Shown: piece after piece, positions 27,675-35,043 of the stretch
Numbering within the stretch: position 1 is the stretch's first letter
How the letters are laid out: each line of letters starts with the position of its first letter
Source of the DNA: Pseudomonadota bacterium
GTDB lineage: Bacteria > Pseudomonadota > Gammaproteobacteria > Xanthomonadales > Xanthomonadaceae
Assembly (NCBI GenBank): GCA_018242445.1
Contig: JAFEBW010000050.1
Span: 1 to 35,043 of the forward strand
Direction of reading: 5' to 3'
Length of the DNA stretch: 35,043 bases
Notes under the pieces: model-generated
What the model saw: only the letters and a program-made list of their open reading frames with translations
The model's database searches: none
What the model was told of the DNA's origin: nothing
Position numbers and translations under genes: made by a program

Positions 27675-28658
27675 TCAGCCGGCCTTGCGCATCGCCTGTT
27701 CGATGGCCCCGAACACGCTGTGCCCTTCGCGATCGAGCATCTCGATCCGCACCGTATCGCCGAAGGCCATGAAGGGAGTTTTCGGCGCGCCGGATTCCAG
27801 CGTTTCCACCGTGCGCCGCTCGGCAAAACACGATGCGCCCAGTGAGGTGTCCTGGTTGGCCACGGTGCCCGAGCCGACGACGGTGCCGGCCGACAGAGGC
27901 CGCGTCTTCGCCGCGTGCGCGACCAGTTGCGCGAAATCGAACTGCATGTCCACGCCCGCCTCGGGCGCGCCGAACCACTGCCCGTTGACGTGGGTGAGCA
28001 TGGCCAGATGTACCTTGTGATCCTTCCACGCATCGCCCAGTTCGTCGGGCGTCACAAATACTGGCGACAGCGCCGAGCGCGGCTTGGATTGCAGGAAGCC
28101 GAAGCCCTTGGCCAGTTCCGGCGGGATCAGATTGCGCAGGCTGACATCGTTGACCAGGCCGATGAGCTGGATGTGCGCGGCGGCCTGCGCCGGCGTCACC
28201 GCCATCGGCACGTCGTCGGTGACGACCACCACCTCGGCCTCCAGGTCGATGCCGTAGGCCGCATCGGGCACCAGCACCGGATCGCGCGGGCCGAGGAAGC
28301 CGGCGCTGACCGCCTGATACATCAGCGGGTCGGTGTAGAACGTCGCCGGCACTTCGGCCCCGCGCGCGCGGCGCACGCGCTCGACGTGCGGCAGGTAGGC
28401 GCTGCCATCGACGAACTCGTAGGCGCGCGGCAGCGGTGCGGCCAGCGCGGCCATGTCCACGTCGAAGGCACCTTCGACGGTGCCCGCGTTCAAGCGTTCG
28501 GACAACGCGTTGAGACGCGGCGCGAGGTTCGACCAGTCCTCCAGCGCGCGTTGCAGGGTGTCGGCGATGCCGGTCGCGCGCACCGCGCGCGCGAGGTCGC
28601 GCGACACCACGATCAGGGTGCCGTCGCGGCCGCCTGCCTTCAGAGAGCCGAGCTTCAT
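27675..28658 (-). CDS. Fumarylacetoacetate hydrolase family protein
   Basis: A 327-residue FAH-fold hydrolase that most likely splits fumarylacetoacetate into fumarate and acetoacetate, the last step of tyrosine degradation. It begins MKLGSLKAGGRDGTLIVVSR, has FVDGSAYLPHVERVRRARGA and FYTDPLMYQAVSAGFLGP, the metal-binding acidic stretch YGIDLEAEVVVVTDDVP, LIGLVNDVSLRNLIP, and the late GTVVGSGTVANQD. This is the shorter bacterial form rather than the 420-residue animal FAH. Being next to maiA supports the assignment; the acetoacetate produced could feed the CoA-transferase scoAB elsewhere in this window. A different 2-keto-acid substrate cannot be ruled out. Confidence 0.88.
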   Translation of the reverse strand: MKLGSLKAGGRDGTLIVVSRDLARAVRATGIADTLQRALEDWSNLAPRLNALSERLNAGTVEGAFDVDMAALAAPLPRAYEFVDGSAYLPHVERVRRARGAEVPATFYTDPLMYQAVSAGFLGPRDPVLVPDAAYGIDLEAEVVVVTDDVPMAVTPAQAAAHIQLIGLVNDVSLRNLIPPELAKGFGFLQSKPRSALSPVFVTPDELGDAWKDHKVHLAMLTHVNGQWFGAPEAGVDMQFDFAQLVAHAAKTRPLSAGTVVGSGTVANQDTSLGASCFAERRTVETLESGAPKTPFMAFGDTVRIEMLDREGHSVFGAIEQAMRKAG

Positions 28659-28758
28659 CGGTGGAATGTGTCCTTGGGATCGATTGTGGGATTGTACGTC
28701 GCCGCGCGGCGTTCGCAGCGGCGCGAAGGCATCGGCGACGCACGCCGGCCCAGCAACG

Positions 28759-28782
28759 AAAAACCCGCCGGAAGGCGGGTTT
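28759..28782 (-). terminator. Rho-independent terminator downstream of tRNA-Gln
   Basis: AAACCCGCC (28761-28769) pairs perfectly with GGCGGGTTT (28774-28782) around a GGAA tetraloop. On the minus strand the stem is followed by TT and then C, giving an unbroken run of five T. It lies about 34 bp downstream of the tRNA 3' end. Confidence 0.8.
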
Positions 28783-28815
28783 GACGCGTTCCGTCGTGTC
28801 GACCGGATCCGAGTG

Positions 28816-28890
28816 TGGCAGCCCCGGATGGATTCGAACCACCGAATGCCTGAGTCAGAGTCAGGTGCCTTACCGCTTGGCGACGGGGCT
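28816..28890 (-). tRNA. tRNA-Gln (anticodon CUG)
   Basis: A 75-nt cloverleaf with CCA encoded. The acceptor stem AGCCCCG pairs with CGGGGCT, followed by G and CCA. The D-arm carries CCAAGCGGTAAGG. The anticodon stem CCTGA/TCAGG closes the loop CTCTGAC, giving anticodon CTG at positions 34-36. The T-arm has GGTTCGAATCC. The wording matches bacterial tRNA-Gln. It lies 84 bp downstream of rpsI on the same strand. No integrase or attachment-site duplication is seen next to it. Confidence 0.97.
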
Positions 28891-28932
28891 GTAGATCTAT
28901 CGTAATGCCGGCAGGACGAGTTTTTCCTTTGA

Positions 28933-28958
28933 AAGTCCGCACATGGATGTGCGGGCTT
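28933..28958 (-). terminator. Stem-loop after rpsI, probable weak terminator
   Basis: On the minus strand AAGCCCGCACAT pairs with ATGTGCGGACTT, with a core of eight perfect pairs and a very small loop. It is followed by TCAAAGG rather than a T run. It lies 16 bp after the rpsI stop. The weak tail would allow some read-through into tRNA-Gln. Confidence 0.5.
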
Positions 28959-28974
28959 CTCCGAGGGACTCGGA

Positions 28975-29370
28975 TTACCGCTTGGAGAACTGGGTGGCGC
29001 GACGGGCCTTGTGCAGGCCGACCTTCTTGCGCTCGACCTCGCGGGCGTCGCGGGTCACGAAGCCGGCCTTGCGCAGGTCGGACTTCAGCGTTTCGTCGTA
29101 TTCCACCAGCGCACGGGCGATGCCGAGGCGGATGGCGCCGGCCTGACCGGTACCGCCGCCGCCGGCAACCGTGACCTGCACGTCGAAGGTCTCGGTGTGG
29201 CGGGTCAGCTCGAGCGGCTGGCGCACGATCATGCGCGCGGTCTCGCGGCCGAAATACTCGTCGAGCGGGCGCTCGTTGACGGTGATCTTGCCGCTGCCGC
29301 CGCTGCGCAGGAACACGCGGGCGGTGGAGGACTTGCGACGGCCGGTGCCGTAGTTCGGTTGCGTTGCCAT
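28975..29370 (-). CDS. rpsI: 30S ribosomal protein S9
   Basis: A 131-residue ribosomal protein of the small subunit head, whose C-terminal tail reaches the P-site tRNA. It begins [20 protein letters not shown] and shows [16 protein letters not shown], the conserved [20 protein letters not shown], and the family end [17 protein letters not shown] with the terminal Lys-Arg. Length and ends are standard. It is the second gene of the rplM-rpsI operon, 65 bp after rplM. Confidence 0.98.
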   Translation of the reverse strand: MATQPNYGTGRRKSSTARVFLRSGGSGKITVNERPLDEYFGRETARMIVRQPLELTRHTETFDVQVTVAGGGGTGQAGAIRLGIARALVEYDETLKSDLRKAGFVTRDAREVERKKVGLHKARRATQFSKR

Positions 29371-29435
29371 GTATCGCTTCTCGAATGAATTCCGCACGTC
29401 CGGGTGCGGGGCCTTGCGCCCGAAGGCGCGCGATT

Positions 29436-29864
29436 TTACAGATCCAGCGCCTGCGGCTGCTGGGCTTCGTGCGGGTGCTCGCTGCCCTTGTACACCTTGA
29501 GCTTGCGGAACATCGCGCGGCCGAGCGGGTTTTTCGGCAGCATGCCCTTCACGCCGATCTCGATGGCGCGTTCGGGCTTGCGCGCGAGCATCTGCCCGAG
29601 CGACTCGGACTTCATGTTGCCGATGTGCCCGGTGAAGCGGTGGTACATCTTGTCGTCGAGCTTCTTGCCGGTGACGGCGATCTTCTCGGCGTTGACGACC
29701 ACGAGGTAGTCGCCGGTATCCACATGCGGGGTGAACTCGGGCTTGTGCTTGCCGCGCAGGCGCGTGGCGAGCTCGGAACACAGGCGGCCGAGGGTCTTGC
29801 CCGAGGCGTCCACCAGATACCAGTCGCGCTTGACGGTTTCCGGCTTGGCGCTGAACGTCTTCAT
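29436..29864 (-). CDS. rplM: 50S ribosomal protein L13
   Basis: A 142-residue large-subunit protein, one of the early-assembly proteins. It begins [20 protein letters not shown], has the L13 core [21 protein letters not shown] and [20 protein letters not shown], then [20 protein letters not shown] and [14 protein letters not shown]. Length equals E. coli L13. The start at 29864 is fixed by the conserved N-terminus; an open frame continuing upstream is repeat-like read-through. A well-spaced promoter lies 44 bp upstream. Confidence 0.98.
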   Translation of the reverse strand: MKTFSAKPETVKRDWYLVDASGKTLGRLCSELATRLRGKHKPEFTPHVDTGDYLVVVNAEKIAVTGKKLDDKMYHRFTGHIGNMKSESLGQMLARKPERAIEIGVKGMLPKNPLGRAMFRKLKVYKGSEHPHEAQQPQALDL

Positions 29865-29907
29865 GACAGCTCCAACGAATCGAGAATGAGGGATGCAAAG
29901 AGGCGGA

Positions 29908-29936
29908 ATGATAGCTGGGTTCGCGGCAGATCGCAA
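29908..29936 (-). promoter_or_regulatory. Sigma-70 promoter of rplM-rpsI
   Basis: On the minus strand TTGCGA (29931-29936) and TATCAT (29908-29913) are separated by 17 bp. The -35 matches four and the -10 four to five consensus positions. The inferred transcription start gives a leader of about 35-40 nt before the rplM ATG. Confidence 0.65.
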
Positions 29937-30086
29937 GCAGCGACATCTTCCAACGGTACATGAGCCTGGACGAGCCCGGTCTTCGTCCTCCGGGGGCCGG
30001 CTGCAAGCGCCGCCGTGCCGGCAATGCGAGAATCCATGCCCGCTTTCCCCGCGATGGCCACCTGCTCCGCCCAAATCCATTTCACC

Positions 30087-30734
30087 ATGACCGCATCCCG
30101 CCGCCACAGCCGCCTCGACCGCCTGCTGATCGAGGCCGAACACGCGCTCGCCACCAGCTTCATCGCCCAGCCCGCGGCGCGGCGCGCCAATCCTGCCGCC
30201 TCGACACCCGATGGCGCGCTGGAGGACGCCCAGCGCCGGCACGCGGCCGGGCTGATGCGCGTCAACCACGTCGGCGAGGTGTGCGCGCAGGCGCTGTATT
30301 TCGGGCAGGCCGCGGTGGCCAGCGACGCCGCGACGCGCACGCAGTTGCTGGAGGCCGCCGCCGAGGAAACCGATCATCTCGCATGGTGCGGCCAGCGCCT
30401 GCGCGAACTCGACAGCCGCCCGAGCCTGCTCAATCCGCTGTGGTACGCCGGCAGCTACGCCATCGGCCTGGCCGCCGGCCTGCGCGGCGACGGCTGGAAC
30501 CTGGGCTTCGTGGTGGAAACCGAGCGGCAAGTCGAAGCGCATCTCGACCAGCACCTGCATGCCCTGCCCGGGACCGACGCGCGCAGCCGTGCCATCGTGC
30601 AGGCGATGAAGGCCGACGAGGCCCGGCATGCCGACCACGCGCAAGCCGCCGGCGCGCGGATCTTGCCGGCACCGATCCAACGCGCGATGCGCGTGGCCAG
30701 CGGCTTGATGAAGGCGGTGGCGTATCGGGTGTGA
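30087..30734 (+). CDS. coq7: 2-polyprenyl-3-methyl-6-methoxy-1,4-benzoquinone monooxygenase (Coq7)
   Basis: Coq7 is a membrane-associated di-iron hydroxylase that performs the C-6 hydroxylation late in ubiquinone biosynthesis, replacing UbiF in many proteobacteria. The 215-residue protein has the two halves of the iron-binding four-helix bundle. The first has Glu64 in [17 protein letters not shown] and the EETDH motif at 93-97. The second has Glu in [15 protein letters not shown] and the EARHADH motif near 179-185. Length matches bacterial Coq7. The start [14 protein letters not shown] is preferred over the in-frame ATG at 30015 because upstream residues are not family-like. It is followed by a heptamer array and converges on the M13 peptidase gene. 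Confidence 0.95.
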   Translation: MTASRRHSRLDRLLIEAEHALATSFIAQPAARRANPAASTPDGALEDAQRRHAAGLMRVNHVGEVCAQALYFGQAAVASDAATRTQLLEAAAEETDHLAWCGQRLRELDSRPSLLNPLWYAGSYAIGLAAGLRGDGWNLGFVVETERQVEAHLDQHLHALPGTDARSRAIVQAMKADEARHADHAQAAGARILPAPIQRAMRVASGLMKAVAYRV

Positions 30735-30745
30735 GGCGGGGGCGC

Positions 30746-30850
30746 GGGAAGCGGGAAGCGGGAAGCGGGAAGCGGGGAGCGGGGAGCGGGGAGCGGGGAG
30801 CGGGGAGCGGGGAGCGGGGAGCGGGGAGCGGGGAGCGGGGAGCGGGGAGC
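30746..30850. repeat. Tandem heptamer array, 4 x GGGAAGC then 11 x GGGGAGC
   Basis: Fifteen perfect 7-bp units, in two blocks that differ by one A-to-G change: four GGGAAGC units (30746-30773) and eleven GGGGAGC units (30774-30850). A decayed unit GGGAAAAGC follows. It starts 12 bp after the coq7 stop. The heptamer length is not a multiple of three, but no gene reads through it. The rest of the coq7-M13 gap holds a terminator and a family-A repeat. Confidence 0.95.
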
Positions 30851-30910
30851 GGGAAAAGCATCGCGGGTGCAGCATTATTTTCAAGCTTTGATTTGGATGC
30901 CGCGCCCATG

Positions 30911-30933
30911 AAAAAGCCGGCACGAGGCCGGCT
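30911..30933 (-). terminator. Rho-independent terminator of the M13 peptidase gene
   Basis: On the minus strand AGCCGGC (30927-30933) pairs with GCCGGCT (30915-30921) around a 5-nt loop, followed by a run of T (complement of 30911-30915). It lies about 270 bp after the peptidase stop, beyond the family-A doublet. Confidence 0.75.
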
Positions 30934-31031
30934 GCTTCACGTGTCACGATATCCCAAGCGCTTCACCCGTTCCGAGTACCCTCACAAACGCTCCATCCCA
31001 ACCTTCCCACGCCAGTGGGGGAAATGCCGTT

Positions 31032-31169
31032 TCCTTCCCCCTCCGGGGGAAGGTGCCCGCAGGGCGGATGAGGGCAGAACCATCAGGCGCCGTTGCAGCA
31101 GATCTTGGCGACGGGCAGTGCGTGCCCTCATCCGGCGCTTCGCGCCACCTTCCCCCGGAGGGGGAAGGA
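31032..31169. repeat. Dispersed palindromic repeat (family A), inverted doublet between convergent coq7 and the M13 peptidase gene
   Basis: Copy one (31032-31074) has CCTTCCCCCTCCGGGGGAAGG and the GGCGGATGAGGG tail. Copy two (31124-31169) is inverted, CCCTCATCCGGCGCTTCGCG followed by CTTCCCCCGGAGGGGGAAGG. About 50 bp separate them. The wording and arrangement match 11487-11600. Confidence 0.85.
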
Positions 31170-31202
31170 GCCAGTCCCGAGTCCCGAGTCACCAGTCCCG
31201 AG

Positions 31203-33209
31203 TCACCAGATGATCACCCGCTTGTCCGGTGCCACCCACATCTTGTCGCCGGGCTTGATGTCGAACGCCTTGAAGAAGCCAGGCTGGTTGGCCACCGTGC
31301 CGAGCACGCGGAATTCGGGGATCGAGTGCGGGTCGGCTTTCATCTGCGCGATCATCGCGTCCTGCCGCATCTTGCTGCGCCACACCTGCGCGAAGCCCGC
31401 GTAGAAGCGCTGTTCGCCGGTCATGCCGTCGATCACCGGCGCGGGCTTGCCGTGCAGCGAGAGCTCGTAGGCCTTGTAGGCGATGGCGAGGCCCGAGTTG
31501 TCGGCGATGTTCTCGCCGAGGGTGAGCTCGCCGTTGAGATGGAAGCCCTTGACCGGCTCGAACGCCGAGTACTCGGCCACCAGTGCGCGGGTCTTGGCGG
31601 CGAACTTCTCGTGGTCTTCCTTGGTGAACCAGTCGTGCAGGTTGCCGTTGCCGTCGTACTGCGAACCCTGGTCGTCGAAGCCGTGGCTGATCTCGTGGCC
31701 GATCACCGCGCCGATCGCGCCGTAGTTCACCGCGTCGTCGGCCTTCGGGTTGAAGAACGGCGGCTGCAGGATCGCCGCCGGGAACACGATCTCGTTCATC
31801 TCAGGGTTGTAGTAGGCGTTGACGGTCTGCGGCGTCATGCCCCACTCGCTGCGGTCGATGGGTTTGCCGAGCTTGTTGATCTCGCGGTCGTACTCGAACT
31901 CGTTGGCGCGTTGGACATTGCCGAGCAGGTCGTCGCGGTCGATGCGCAGCGCCGAGTAGTCGCGCCACTTGTCCGGGTAGCCGAGCTTGAGCATGTACAT
32001 CGACAGTTTGGCCTGCGCCTGCTGCTTGGTTTCCGGGCTCATCCAGTCCAGCGTTTCGATGCTCTGCTTGTAGGCGGCCAGCAGGTTGTGCACCAGTTCG
32101 GTCACCCGCGCCTTGCTCGACGCCGGGAAGTAGCGGGCGACGTAGGCCTGCCCGAGTTGCTCGCCGATCGCGCCGTTGACGAGGCTCACGCCGCGCTGCC
32201 AGCGCGGACGGTTCTGCGGGACGCCGTGCAGGGTGGTGCCGTAGAAGGCGAAGTTTTCGTCGACGAACGGCTTGCTCAGGTAGGGCGCGGCCGAATGCAG
32301 CGCCTGCCAGCGGAAGTACGCCTTCCACGTCGCAACCGGGGTGTCCTTGAGGATGCCCGCCAGCGCCTTGAAATAGCTGGGCTGGCTGACGATCACGTAA
32401 TCGACCTTGCCGGCCACGCCGGCATCGGCGAGGAAGGTGTTCCAGTCGAAGCCTGGCATCAGCGCCGGCAGGTCGGCGATCGTCACCTTGTTGTAAACCT
32501 TGTTCGGGTCGCGGTTCTCGACCTTGGTCCACTGGATCTTCGCCAGCGCCGTTTCCAGATCCACCACGGCTTTCGCGTCGGCCTTGGCCGCGGCATCGCC
32601 GCCAAGGGCGAGCATGCGCTCGACGTGCCCGAGGTAGGCATCGAGCTTGGGCTTGAGCTCGGCGGTGAGGTAGTAGTCGCGGTCGGGCAGGCCGAGTCCG
32701 CTCTGGCCGAAATCGACGACGTACTTGGTCGAATCCTTGTTGTCCTGATGCACGCCGCCGCCGAACGGCGTGTCCACGCCGATGCGGCCCAGATGGGCGA
32801 TCAAGGCCGGCAGGTCGGCCGCGCTCTTGATCGCGTCGATGCGGTCGAGTTCGGGTTGCAGCGGCTTCAGGCCCAGCTTGTCCAGCCGCGCCTCGTCCAT
32901 GTAGCTGGCGTACAGGTCGCCGATCTTGCGCTCGCCGGCATCCTTCGGCGCTTTTTCCGCCTGCTCGACGATGGTGCGCAGGTTCGCCAGCGACTGGTCG
33001 TAAAGGATGGTGAAGGCGCCGTAGCTGGCCTTGTCGGCCGGGATCTGCGTGGTCGCCAGCCAGTGGCCGTTGACGTACTGGTAGAAGTCGTCCTGCGGGC
33101 GGACGGCCTTGTCCATGGCGGACGCGTCGATGCCCGATTCCAGCGGCGCGGCGGCCGCCGCTCCGGTCAACAGGGCCAGGCCTACGGCGGCGGCGATGAT
33201 GCGTTTCAT
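31203..33209 (-). CDS. M13 family metallopeptidase (PepO/neprilysin-like), secreted
   Basis: A 668-residue zinc peptidase of the neprilysin family. A signal peptide covers about residues 1-22 (MKRIIAAAVGLALLTGAAAA); it is not a clear lipobox, so the product is probably periplasmic. The family N-terminus DDFYQYVNGHWLATTQIP is followed by the catalytic domain: VNAYYNPEMNEIVFPAAILQ, the zinc motif HEISH at residues 505-509, FDDQGSQYDGNGNLHDWF, the third zinc ligand in GENIADNSGL, and the C-terminal FRVLGTVANQPGFFKAFDI. It ends VIIW, in place of the usual CxxW, so it lacks the disulfide of animal enzymes. The start at 33209 follows GGAG and gives the signal peptide. Confidence 0.95.
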   Translation of the reverse strand: MKRIIAAAVGLALLTGAAAAAPLESGIDASAMDKAVRPQDDFYQYVNGHWLATTQIPADKASYGAFTILYDQSLANLRTIVEQAEKAPKDAGERKIGDLYASYMDEARLDKLGLKPLQPELDRIDAIKSAADLPALIAHLGRIGVDTPFGGGVHQDNKDSTKYVVDFGQSGLGLPDRDYYLTAELKPKLDAYLGHVERMLALGGDAAAKADAKAVVDLETALAKIQWTKVENRDPNKVYNKVTIADLPALMPGFDWNTFLADAGVAGKVDYVIVSQPSYFKALAGILKDTPVATWKAYFRWQALHSAAPYLSKPFVDENFAFYGTTLHGVPQNRPRWQRGVSLVNGAIGEQLGQAYVARYFPASSKARVTELVHNLLAAYKQSIETLDWMSPETKQQAQAKLSMYMLKLGYPDKWRDYSALRIDRDDLLGNVQRANEFEYDREINKLGKPIDRSEWGMTPQTVNAYYNPEMNEIVFPAAILQPPFFNPKADDAVNYGAIGAVIGHEISHGFDDQGSQYDGNGNLHDWFTKEDHEKFAAKTRALVAEYSAFEPVKGFHLNGELTLGENIADNSGLAIAYKAYELSLHGKPAPVIDGMTGEQRFYAGFAQVWRSKMRQDAMIAQMKADPHSIPEFRVLGTVANQPGFFKAFDIKPGDKMWVAPDKRVIIW

Positions 33210-33418
33210 GCGATCTCCTCGAAAGTGGGTGCGCTCACGCGCGGCAAGGCGGCACGCGCCGCGGCAACCGTGCAGGCTAGCAGCCCGAATCGAGCCGTCC
33301 ATGAGTCGGAAGTCACGGTTGGGGCGCTGCGCCAACGATGACGCGCTTGCAGTGGTGGCGATGCGCGCCAGCCATCACGGCGGCTGGCACCGCCCGGATG
33401 ATGAAAGAAACGCACCGC

Positions 33419-33629
33419 AACTCCCCCGCTTGCGGGGGTTGGGGAGACGGCCACCGTGTACATCGCTTGGCTACAACTCCCTCCCCCGCTTGCGGGGGAG
33501 GGCTGGAGTGGGGGCTGGCGGCGAAAAAGCTACCCATCCCGGATCTCCAGCCCTGTCGGGCGTTCTTCGGCGCACGAACTGCCACCGGCAATTCGCAAGC
33601 GCACCCTCATCGCTCCCGCAAGCGGGGGA
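33419..33629. repeat. Cluster of three family-B palindromes in the M13 peptidase - speD gap
   Basis: Three copies of the CCCCCGC/GCGGGGG palindrome lie at 33423-33438, 33479-33502 and 33614-33629. The middle one is the full 11-bp-arm version, with the GGAGTGGGGGCTGGCG flank that appears inverted at 20190-20250. They occupy the middle of the 613-bp gap 33210-33822, which shows no gene; the first part (33210-33418) should hold the peptidase promoter. Confidence 0.8.
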
Positions 33630-33691
33630 AAGGAAAAGCTATCGAGTCCCGGCTCCCGATTCCGGCCCCAAGCGCCCATGACCGGCAAAGA

Positions 33692-33803
33692 GCGAGAAGC
33701 GTTTTCGTCCGCAAAAAAACGCAAAGGGAGAAGCCGAACCATCGGCGATGGCAGCTTGATTTGCGTCGTTTGCGTTCTTCGCGGACTGCAGCTTTTCGCG
33801 TCC
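33692..33803. repeat. Imperfect inverted repeat downstream of speD
   Basis: GTCCGCAAAAAAACGCAAA (33707-33725) and TTTGCGTTCTTCGCGGAC (33769-33786) are inverted copies with a few differences, and outer flanks (GCGAGAAGC and GCTTTTCGCG) extend the symmetry. In the speD transcript this could fold into a long stem whose second arm contains seven T, a possible terminator starting about 20 nt after the stop. Confidence 0.6.
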
Positions 33804-33822
33804 CCAGCCCCGCGTCCCGCCC

Positions 33823-34644
33823 TCAATCCACCAGATTGCGCCCGTGGAACAGCTCCTCGATCTCGCGCTTGAGCTGCGCCTCGATGCGCAGGCGCTCCTT
33901 GAACGAGAGGTTCTTGGCCTTCTCCTCGAACAGGTAGGTGTCGAGGTCGAATTCCTTCACGTGCATCTTGGTGTGGAACAGATTTTCCTGATACACGTTC
34001 ACGTCGATCATCTCGTAGTGCGCGCGGTGCGGCTTGGACAGGAAGTCCTGGATCGAGTTGATCTTGTGGTCGATGTAATGCTTCTTGCCCTTCACGTCGC
34101 GGGTGAAGCCGCGCACACGGTAGTCGCAGACCACGATGTCCGACTCGAAGCTCTCGATCAGATAGTTCAACGCCTTCAGCGGCGAGATCACGCCGCAGGT
34201 GGCCACGTCGATGTCGGCGCGGAAGGTGGCGATGCCGTTCTGCGGATGGGTCTCGGGATAGGTGTGGACGGTGATGTGGCTCTTGTCCATGTGCGCGACC
34301 ACGCTGGCCTCGCCCATGTGCTCGCGCATCGCCCCGCTGATGGCCTCGGTGCCGACATCCTTGCGGTCGATGACCGGCTCCTCGGAAATCAGGATCGTCA
34401 CCGACGCGCCCTGCGGGTCGTAGTCCTGGCGGGCGACGTTGAGGATGTTGGCGCCGATGATTTCGGCCACGTCGGTGAGGATCTGCGTGAGCCGGTCGGC
34501 GTTGTAGGCCTCGTCGATGTATTCGATGTAGCGCCCGCGCTGCTCGTCGCTGATCGCGTAGCAGATGTCGTAGATGTTGAAACTCAGCGACTTGGTGAGG
34601 TTGTTGAAGCCCTGGAGCTTCAGGCGCGGCAGCGGCTTGACCAC
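33823..34644 (-). CDS. speD: S-adenosylmethionine decarboxylase proenzyme (class 1A, SpeD)
   Basis: SpeD decarboxylates SAM to supply aminopropyl groups for spermidine synthesis. It self-cleaves to create a pyruvoyl cofactor at Ser122 in [13 protein letters not shown]. The 273-residue protein is of the E. coli type: [41 protein letters not shown], then [20 protein letters not shown] and [20 protein letters not shown], and [24 protein letters not shown] start at 34644 is preferred: it gives [16 protein letters not shown], has GGGAG 7 nt upstream, and the frame further upstream (to an ATG at 34725) runs back through a good promoter. It is divergent from the clp-like gene. Confidence 0.95.
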   Translation of the reverse strand: MVKPLPRLKLQGFNNLTKSLSFNIYDICYAISDEQRGRYIEYIDEAYNADRLTQILTDVAEIIGANILNVARQDYDPQGASVTILISEEPVIDRKDVGTEAISGAMREHMGEASVVAHMDKSHITVHTYPETHPQNGIATFRADIDVATCGVISPLKALNYLIESFESDIVVCDYRVRGFTRDVKGKKHYIDHKINSIQDFLSKPHRAHYEMIDVNVYQENLFHTKMHVKEFDLDTYLFEEKAKNLSFKERLRIEAQLKREIEELFHGRNLVD

Positions 34645-34681
34645 GGCGATACTCCCACCGGACGGACAGATTCGGGCGGCG

Positions 34682-34709
34682 ATTATCGGACAATGCGGCG
34701 CGGATGCAA
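34682..34709 (-). promoter_or_regulatory. Candidate sigma-70 promoter of speD
   Basis: On the minus strand TTGCAT (34704-34709) and GATAAT (34682-34687) are 16 bp apart; the -10 matches five of six consensus positions. Its position, about 37 bp upstream of the GTG, supports the short SpeD start. Confidence 0.5.
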
Positions 34710-34717
34710 GCGATGCG

Positions 34718-34746
34718 TTGCCCAAAATTCACCCAGCGCCTAAGCT
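34718..34746 (+). promoter_or_regulatory. Possible promoter of the clp-like gene
   Basis: TTGCCC (34718-34723) and TAAGCT (34741-34746) are 17 bp apart, each with three of six consensus matches, and lie 28 bp before the ATG. The spacing is good and the hexamers are poor. Confidence 0.3.
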
Positions 34747-34774
34747 GCGCTGATTCAAGGGGAATCCACCGACC

Positions 34775-35043
34775 ATGGCCAAAGTCTCCCACCTGCTGCC
34801 GCACGCCTTGCTGCGCCCGCTGATTTCCTCCGAACTGGCGCCGGATGCAGCCACGCTCGAGCGCTTCCTCGGCTACTGCCACCGCCACCGGTTCCCCAAT
34901 CGCACCGACGTGTTCCGCCCGGGCGATCCGGCCGACACCCTGCACTACGTGGTCAGCGGCACGCTGTCGATCATCAGCGAGGAAGCCGACGGCCGCGAGC
35001 TGGTGTTGTCCTACCTCAACCCCGGCGACTTCATCGGCGAGCT
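34775..35043 (+). CDS. clp: Clp-like Crp/Fnr-family transcriptional regulator, N-terminal part; 3' end outside window
   Basis: The first 89 codons of a Crp-family regulator. After MAKVSHLLPHALLRPLISSE, the cyclic-nucleotide-binding-type beta-barrel begins: LERFLGYCHRHRFPNRTDVF, RPGDPADTLHYVVSGTLSII, then SEEADGRELVLSYLNPGDFI and GE. This is close to the Xanthomonas Clp regulator, which responds to cyclic-di-GMP and controls exoenzymes, exopolysaccharide and virulence. The helix-turn-helix lies beyond the window, so ligand and target cannot be judged. An AGGGG lies about 12 nt upstream of the ATG. Divergence from speD is the usual arrangement in Xanthomonadales. Confidence 0.9.
   Translation, partial: MAKVSHLLPHALLRPLISSELAPDAATLERFLGYCHRHRFPNRTDVFRPGDPADTLHYVVSGTLSIISEEADGRELVLSYLNPGDFIGE

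Noticed and set aside
28816..28890. tRNA-Gln as an integration site for a mobile element
   Set aside because: No integrase, no duplicated tRNA 3' end was noticed, and the neighbours (rpsI, FAH, maiA) are core genes.
30746..30850. Possible CRISPR array or coding repeat protein
   Set aside because: Units are only 7 bp with no spacers, and there are no cas genes. The frame through it gives a simple proline-rich string with no start signals.
31053..33341. A 762-codon open frame on the plus strand opposite the M13 peptidase
   Set aside because: It mirrors the peptidase codon for codon, has no recognisable motif, and begins in the repeat region. The peptidase has a complete signal peptide and zinc site.

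Overview
The window is high-GC chromosomal DNA from a gammaproteobacterium of the Xanthomonadales (Xanthomonadaceae or Rhodanobacteraceae). The evidence is a Clp-like Crp-family regulator divergent from speD and close to coq7 and rplM-rpsI, a PilU with Xanthomonas-like wording, and an LPS-type locus sitting between etfA and a metB-like gene, which is the classic position of the Xanthomonas O-antigen cluster. The genus cannot be named from the sequence alone. There is no phage, integrase, transposase or CRISPR array.

Layout. (1) 1-1978: the 3' part of a secreted S53 (sedolisin) peptidase with a 29-glycine linker and a PKD domain, a strong terminator, then an ATP-grasp protein. (2) 2091-9531: assimilatory sulfate reduction, cysJ-cysI-cysH, with the regulator cysB convergent to it and the siroheme synthase cysG divergent from cysB. 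CysG makes the siroheme that CysI needs, so the block is functionally coherent. (3) 9682-13022: etfB-etfA, then convergent scoA-scoB, a two-subunit 3-oxoacid CoA-transferase. (4) 13150-20088: a compact minus-strand surface-polysaccharide operon, wzm-wzt, a 1222-residue sulfotransferase/glycosyltransferase/RgpF fusion, and an NAD-dependent epimerase. (5) 20426-23428: reverse transsulfuration (cystathionine beta-synthase and a gamma-lyase/gamma-synthase) with a hicB-hicA toxin-antitoxin pair wedged between them. The toxin gene is broken by a 7-bp tandem duplication. (6) 23628-28658: a small YdcH-like protein, a DUF4398 lipoprotein/OmpA-like pair, pilU, and two tyrosine-degradation enzymes (maiA and a fumarylacetoacetate hydrolase). 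(7) 28816-35043: tRNA-Gln(CUG), rplM-rpsI, coq7, an M13 metallopeptidase, speD, and the start of a clp-like gene.

Sulfur metabolism links several blocks: sulfite reduction and PAPS reduction, cysteine-methionine interconversion, and a PAPS-type sulfotransferase domain in the polysaccharide operon. No sulfate-activation genes (cysD/N/C) are in the window.

The intergenic DNA is rich in three families of dispersed palindromic repeats, plus a 15-unit heptamer array. One family occurs here only between convergent genes. The best candidates for closer study are the sulfotransferase-glycosyltransferase-RgpF fusion in the etfA/metB polysaccharide locus, the frameshifted hicA beside an intact hicB, and the imperfect inverted repeat just upstream of cysB.
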